A stretch of 64,000 nt of DNA from Maribacter sedimenticola. Lineage in GTDB: Bacteria; Bacteroidota; Bacteroidia; Flavobacteriales; Flavobacteriaceae. The DNA is taken from NCBI RefSeq assembly GCF_900188415.1, contig NZ_FZNV01000002.1, positions 663,339 to 727,338 on the forward strand, given 5' to 3'. A model generated the notes under the pieces. That model searched no databases, had not been told where the DNA came from, and worked only from the letters and a program-made list of their open reading frames with translations. This document shows positions 61,710 to 64,000 of the stretch, piece by piece. How positions within the stretch are numbered: position 1 is the first letter of the stretch; the number at the start of each line of letters is the position of its first letter. The position numbers were made by a program, and so were the translations under genes.

Positions 61710-64000
61710 TTATAAATTGGCCTCTTTCTCCAATTTTTCCAGCGCCGCAACTAGTTCCAAATAACGCTCCTTCATATCCTTACCTATAATTTTGTCCGCA
61801 TCTCCCACAATATAGGATAAGTAGGCCGTTTGGGCCGCCAACATTTGTTGAGGGTAAGCACCTTCATCGTTTTTTATTTCCTTAAGGATTTTTTCCAAGT
61901 TTTCTTTTTTATCGCCTTTACTTTTCTTGATTTCGGACTCTAAATTGGATTGAAATTTTCTAACATTGGTCAATAACTGAAGTACTTTATTTTCAAAATT
62001 TAAATGCTCAGAAATGATCGTGTCATCTATACCCTCTTTGGCCATACGCGGGTCGACCATAATTTTAAAAGGTTGTTCATATTCCTCGGTTCCAACGGTT
62101 AATCTAACTATATAATCTCCTGGTGGCACCATAGGTCCGTTTTTATAGCGTCTGGACTCTCTTTTGTCCCAAGCACCTTTTTGCCGCATATTCCAGTGAA
62201 ATCTATTGATCCCTTTTTTGGTTTCCAGTTTATTGTCAAAATAGCTGAAAGTCATACTTAGTGCCATATTTTCAACTTCTTCTTTTGTAGTCATTGCTTT
62301 GGTAGAATCGCTTACAATACTAGCTACAATTTGCCTATCCGCATTCAGCACTTCCAATTTTACTTCATTCGCAAATTCTTTTGGAAGGTAATAATCTATT
62401 AATACGCCGGTATCCGGATAATTGGGAAAGTCTTTTGATCTTCTTGGAACCCTATATCGTATAGTATTGTCCGGTGCAAATAATACAGGCGTATCGTTTA
62501 AATTGCTTATGGCAGAATTTCTTAATGAAGTTATATTGTCCAAAATCCAAAATCCTCTGCCCATGGTACTTAATACCAAATCGCCCCTATGAAGAATAAT
62601 ATCCGTAATTGGGGTTATAGGTAAATTTTGTTGAAAGTTTTTCCATTCCTTTCCATCGTTCAAGGAAACAAACATCCCGTATTCCGTGCCGGCATATAAT
62701 AGCCCTTTAGTCACAGGGTCTTCCCTCAATACTTTGGCGATATGGTCCATTGGTATTCCATTGGTTGTCGTGCTCAACAGTTCCCATGATTTACCGAAAT
62801 CCTCGGTCTTATAAAAGTAAGGGGTTGTATCGCCCAATAAATGCCTGTCCAAGGCCATATAGGCCGTTGCGGGATCAAATTGGGAAGGTTCAATAGACTC
62901 GACCCTACCCCCTTTCGGCATTTTTTTGGGAGTTACATTGGACCAAGTCAATCCCCCATCTTGGGTTACGGAAACTACTCCATCATTGGAGCCTGTCCAA
63001 ATCAATCCTTTTTTGATTTTAGATTCCCTAATAGCATATAAGGTGCTGTAGTATTCTTCACCAGTGATATCCCTAGTGATCGGGCTACCGGATATAACCT
63101 GCTTATCATTTTCAAATGCCGTAAGGTCAGGAGAAATTGTTTCCCAAATAACACCGTCGTTCCTTGTTTTATGTAGAAACTGAGAACCCATATATACCAC
63201 ATCTGGGTCGTGTGGAGAAACATGAACTGGTGCCACACGTTGAAATCTATATTTTAGGTCTTTTGGATTGTGTCCGTAAATATTGGATGCGCCAATAGAA
63301 TATTCCCTATCTACCCCTGTTATTTTATTATAAACACTAAAACGGCCTTTACAGTTGTTATATACTATATTATGATTGCCAGGTTTAGGTATGGACGGAC
63401 CCGTTTCACATCCTCCCACATTGATCATTATCTGTGTTCCTTGAGGACCCGTGGCACTTGGAGCGGAACTAGGAATGGCAATGGTTGTATTATCTTGTTG
63501 CGCGCCATAGACCCAATACGGATATTGATCATCAACGGCAACTTGATAGATTTCTGCAGTTGGTTGATTAAATTGAGAAGACCATGTCTTGCCCCCGTTA
63601 TGGGAAACATTGGCACCGCCGTCATTACATTGAATCAACAAATCTGGATTGTTAGGATTCAACCATATATCATGGTTGTCACCATGTGGTACCGCCATCA
63701 TCGTCCATGATTTGCCGCCATCTGTAGATTTTAAAAGTGGATTGGCGTTGGAATACACAATATCCGGATTGGTAGGGTCAAGTTCAATATTGGTATAATA
63801 GAACGGTCTGTTCACCAAACCTTTGTTATCCGAAGTCTGTACAAAACTATTGCCTTGATCTACTGACTTATATACACCGCCTTTATCACCGGGCGCCTCA
63901 ATTACCGCATAAAGAATGCTTGAATCAACTGCAGAGACCGCTAGATCAATTTTACCGATCAATCCCTTAGGCAGCCCTTTTTCCAGTTTGGTCCAATCCT
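61710..64000 (-). CDS. Sortilin/VPS10- or BNR-repeat exported protein, 5' end outside the window
   Basis: The frame is open to the right end, so the start is beyond the window; about 763 residues are visible. BNR/Asp-box repeats are abundant: GGVYKSVDQGNSFV, LKSTDGGKSWTMM, SHNGGKTWSS, VTQDGGLTWSNV, YKTEDFGKSWELL, SLNDGKEWKNF. These give a seven- or ten-bladed beta-propeller, as in VPS10/sortilin-like glycosyl hydrolase-type proteins. The C-terminal half has a beta domain (FHWNMRQKGAWDKRESRRYKNGPMVPPGDYIVRLTVG) and a final coiled coil. Probably secreted; substrate unknown. Confidence 0.88.
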   Translation of the reverse strand, partial: DWTKLEKGLPKGLIGKIDLAVSAVDSSILYAVIEAPGDKGGVYKSVDQGNSFVQTSDNKGLVNRPFYYTNIELDPTNPDIVYSNANPLLKSTDGGKSWTMMAVPHGDNHDIWLNPNNPDLLIQCNDGGANVSHNGGKTWSSQFNQPTAEIYQVAVDDQYPYWVYGAQQDNTTIAIPSSAPSATGPQGTQIMINVGGCETGPSIPKPGNHNIVYNNCKGRFSVYNKITGVDREYSIGASNIYGHNPKDLKYRFQRVAPVHVSPHDPDVVYMGSQFLHKTRNDGVIWETISPDLTAFENDKQVISGSPITRDITGEEYYSTLYAIRESKIKKGLIWTGSNDGVVSVTQDGGLTWSNVTPKKMPKGGRVESIEPSQFDPATAYMALDRHLLGDTTPYFYKTEDFGKSWELLSTTTNGIPMDHIAKVLREDPVTKGLLYAGTEYGMFVSLNDGKEWKNFQQNLPITPITDIILHRGDLVLSTMGRGFWILDNITSLRNSAISNLNDTPVLFAPDNTIRYRVPRRSKDFPNYPDTGVLIDYYLPKEFANEVKLEVLNADRQIVASIVSDSTKAMTTKEEVENMALSMTFSYFDNKLETKKGINRFHWNMRQKGAWDKRESRRYKNGPMVPPGDYIVRLTVGTEEYEQPFKIMVDPRMAKEGIDDTIISEHLNFENKVLQLLTNVRKFQSNLESEIKKSKGDKKENLEKILKEIKNDEGAYPQQMLAAQTAYLSYIVGDADKIIGKDMKERYLELVAALEKLEKEANL

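Overview
The window is chromosomal DNA of a member of the Bacteroidota, most probably a marine Flavobacteriaceae (Zobellia/Maribacter/Arenibacter-like; the genus is an inference). The reasons are: AT-rich sequence; many SPII lipoproteins with a Cys about 17-28 residues in; promoters with the Bacteroidota -7 element TAnnTTTG (for example at 24791, 35221 and 39001); the small flavobacterial Lacal_2735-type protein; two-component pairs of the LytS/LytTR kind; and secreted polysaccharide-related enzymes. No rRNA, tRNA, CRISPR array, transposase or phage gene was seen.

Layout. 1-1867: the end of a C5-cytosine methyltransferase gene followed one base later by an HNH restriction endonuclease. 1868-3510: a small secreted SnoaL/DUF4440 gene flanked by two copies of a degenerate ~250-bp repeat that ends in a near-identical 41-bp hairpin sequence. 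3.5-12.5 kb: lipoproteins, an FAD amine oxidase, two convergent DoxX-like membrane proteins, an animal-type haem peroxidase, a lone receiver protein, a leishmanolysin-like lipoprotein, a cupin and a carboxymuconolactone decarboxylase-like protein. 12.5-17.2 kb: a two-subunit molybdenum hydroxylase, then a beta-barrel protein with two tandem NTF2-like proteins, divergent from an AraC regulator. 18-24.5 kb: a GAF histidine kinase, a luciferase-like oxidoreductase, a GH127-type glycosidase and a patatin.

24.8-45 kb is rich in redox and electrophile-handling genes. A TetR operon (TetR, NAD(P)-binding protein, nitroreductase, iron alcohol dehydrogenase) shares an exact 14-bp palindrome, AATGAACGTTCATT, with a distant operon (medium-chain NADP oxidoreductase, DJ-1/PfpI protein), so the two probably form one regulon. 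Also here are KefC/KefF-like antiporter genes with MarC, an HxlR-controlled nitroreductase/cupin operon with a decayed SDR gene at its end, an SDR/aldehyde dehydrogenase pair, and a berberine-bridge-type oxidase/truncated haemoglobin/methanethiol methyltransferase-like operon next to an unusual DUF4242-cyclase homology-AraC fusion regulator.

45-51 kb holds the most system-like cluster: EF-hand protein, CotH kinase-like lipoprotein, YHYH lipoprotein, MORN-repeat lipoprotein and SCO protein in one direction, divergent from a LytS-type kinase (with a Gly-Pro repeat loop) and its LytTR regulator. 51-64 kb: DUF4494 protein, AraC regulator with a divergent phytanoyl-CoA dioxygenase, fasciclin lipoprotein, TPR histidine kinase, large catalase, GreA/GreB-like factor, and an exported sugar-related group (Gfo/Idh/MocA oxidoreductase, DUF1080 protein, and a sortilin/BNR-repeat protein running off the right end). 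All assignments are from reading the sequence; no database search was run.
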